Below, in pieces: positions 5,851 through 6,265 of a stretch of DNA of 6,265 nt (the first letter of the stretch is position 1; each line of letters opens with the position of its first letter). A program made the translations under genes and the position numbers. Origin of the DNA: JAHEFX01 sp964614585 (GTDB lineage: Bacteria > Actinomycetota > Acidimicrobiia > Spongiisociales > JAENVV01); the NCBI GenBank assembly GCA_964614585.1, contig CAZTLW010000132.1, positions 1 to 6,265 of the forward strand, written 5' to 3'. The notes under the pieces are model-generated. The model was given only the letters and a program-made list of their open reading frames with translations, made no database searches and was not told where the DNA came from.

Positions 5851-5898
5851 CGTCACGCCCCCCGGTCGACGGGGACTCGTCGACCGGGGGGCGTGGCG
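5851..5898. terminator. Strong bidirectional terminator hairpin between convergent genes
   Basis: Arms 5854-5870 and 5879-5895 are perfect 17-base inverted complements with the 8-base loop GGGGACTC; outward extension to 5851 and 5898 adds three pairs, one of them a G-T. It lies 47 nt past the VOC stop and 13 nt past the stop of the convergent minus-strand gene, so it can serve both. The stem is extremely GC-rich and lacks a U-tract. Confidence 0.8.
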
Positions 5899-5911
5899 AG
5901 CTCGGGTGCTG

Positions 5912-6265
5912 TCAGCGCCCGGGCGGGCCGGCGCCCTCGGGCGGGCCGCCGACACCTTCTTTCGGACCGGCCCAATCGGGTGGGCCGCCGACACCTTCGG
6001 GAGGACCGTCGTCCTCCGACTCCTCGGACGCTGCGGACTCCTCGTCGTCGGGGCCCGCCGGCTTCTCGCAGTCATGGCCACCCACCACGTGGGTGGCGGG
6101 ATCGCCCTGGCCCCGGGCGAACTCATGGACGCAGTCCACGAACGCCACCACCTCGGGCGGCGGGCCGTCGCCCTCCTCGAGGTCCTCGCCCTCGGACTCG
6201 CCGTCGTCGAGGCCCGCCGGCTTCTCGCAGTCATGGCCACCCACCACGTGGGTGGCGGGATCGCC
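5912..6265 (-). CDS. Acidic Cys-containing repeat protein, 5'-truncated by the window edge
   Basis: The frame is open from the right edge to the TGA at 5912-5914, giving the last 117 residues; the true start lies outside. Codons are nearly all G/C-ending, which supports real coding. I do not recognise the family. Two units 53 residues apart carry GDPATHVVGGHDCEKPAG (1-18 and 54-71), each followed by an acidic Asp/Glu/Ser linker. Between them is FVDCVHEF (42-49), so the fully visible unit has a Cys45/Cys66 pair 21 residues apart that could form a disulfide, or bind metal with the nearby His residues (47, 59, 64). The tail is Gly/Pro-rich with a 13-residue repeat, GVGGPPDWAGPKE then GVGGPPEGAGPPG. 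No hydrophobic segment is seen in this part. The acidic, low-complexity, Cys-paired make-up suggests a secreted or surface protein, but that needs its missing N-terminus. It shares the hairpin at 5851-5898 with the convergent VOC gene. Confidence 0.75.
   Translation of the reverse strand, partial: GDPATHVVGGHDCEKPAGLDDGESEGEDLEEGDGPPPEVVAFVDCVHEFARGQGDPATHVVGGHDCEKPAGPDDEESAASEESEDDGPPEGVGGPPDWAGPKEGVGGPPEGAGPPGR
5937..5959. repeat. 39-bp-period repeat, copy 1 (Gly/Pro tail)
   Basis: Twenty-three bases matching 5976-5998 with one mismatch (5942 C versus 5981 T). They encode the GVGGPP part of the C-terminal tail and are offset by 39 bases, i.e. 13 codons, so the repeat keeps the frame. Confidence 0.75.
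5976..5998. repeat. 39-bp-period repeat, copy 2 (Gly/Pro tail)
   Basis: Partner of 5937-5959, one mismatch in 23 bases. In-frame duplication within the tail of the repeat protein. Confidence 0.75.
6044..6106. repeat. 159-bp-period direct repeat, copy A
   Basis: Sixty-three bases matching 6203-6265 with a single mismatch (6051 G versus 6210 A); 6052-6106 is identical over 55 bases. The period of 159 bases is 53 codons, so the reading frame is kept. Weaker similarity continues to the left (CGGACTC at 6034-6040 and 6193-6199). Each copy holds a 9-bp-arm inverted repeat (6077-6097 here). Confidence 0.9.
6203..6265. repeat. 159-bp-period direct repeat, copy B (runs into the window edge)
   Basis: Partner of 6044-6106. 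The match runs to the last base of the window, so this copy may be longer than what is visible. Its inverted repeat is at 6236-6256. Confidence 0.9.

Noticed and set aside
5912..6247. GTG at 6245-6247 as the start of the repeat protein
   Set aside because: The GTG is inside the repeated GDPATHVVGGHDC block, whose other copy is internal, and the frame stays open to the window edge; the gene continues outside.
5851..6265. CRISPR-like array at the right end
   Set aside because: The repeats are in-frame with a coding sequence, have periods of 159 and 39 bp, and lack uniform repeat-spacer structure.

Overview
The window is very GC-rich and is packed with protein genes whose third codon positions are nearly all G or C. 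Together with a beta-propeller lipoprotein of a largely prokaryotic secreted family, two apparently leaderless genes with TAnnnT -10 elements, and terminator-like hairpins lacking U-tracts, this suggests a high-GC actinobacterium. Something near Acidimicrobiia is my best guess, but I see no taxonomic marker. There are no RNA genes, CRISPR arrays, transposases, phage genes or recognisable defence genes, and no stretch over 300 bases without a gene.

Layout, left to right. (1) 1-2058, minus: a secreted lipoprotein with the Beta_propel (PF09826-type) domain. (2) 2124-2174: a hairpin with perfect 22-bp arms. (3) 2200-2658, minus: a small three-helix membrane protein resembling DUF5658. (4) 2659-2787: a spacer with a -10-like box and two copies of a GAACCCTGGG element. 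(5) 2788-3747, minus: a Gfo/Idh/MocA-family NAD(P)-dependent oxidoreductase. (6) A third copy of the GAACCCTGGGTTC element overlaps the end of the next gene. (7) 3848-5419, minus: a GMC-family FAD oxidoreductase related to choline dehydrogenases. (8) A 36-bp divergent promoter region, in which each gene has a TAnnnT box exactly 6 nt before its ATG. (9) 5456-5803, plus: a small VOC/glyoxalase-fold protein. (10) 5851-5898: a strong hairpin, probably a two-way terminator. (11) 5912-6265, minus, cut by the window edge: an acidic, Gly/Pro-rich, Cys-containing repeat protein of unknown function.

The Gfo and GMC genes are consecutive and on the same strand. With the divergent VOC gene they form a small redox/metabolic neighbourhood, but hairpins between them argue against a single operon and no substrate can be read from the sequence. 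The left-hand pair are envelope proteins. I do not see a complete new multi-gene system. The points most worth a second look are the unrecognised repeat protein with near-identical DNA repeats, the palindromic GAACCCTGGGTTC family around the Gfo gene, the 22-bp-arm hairpin, the mirror-image leaderless promoter pair, and a calcium-loop-like DxDxDG stretch in the GMC enzyme.
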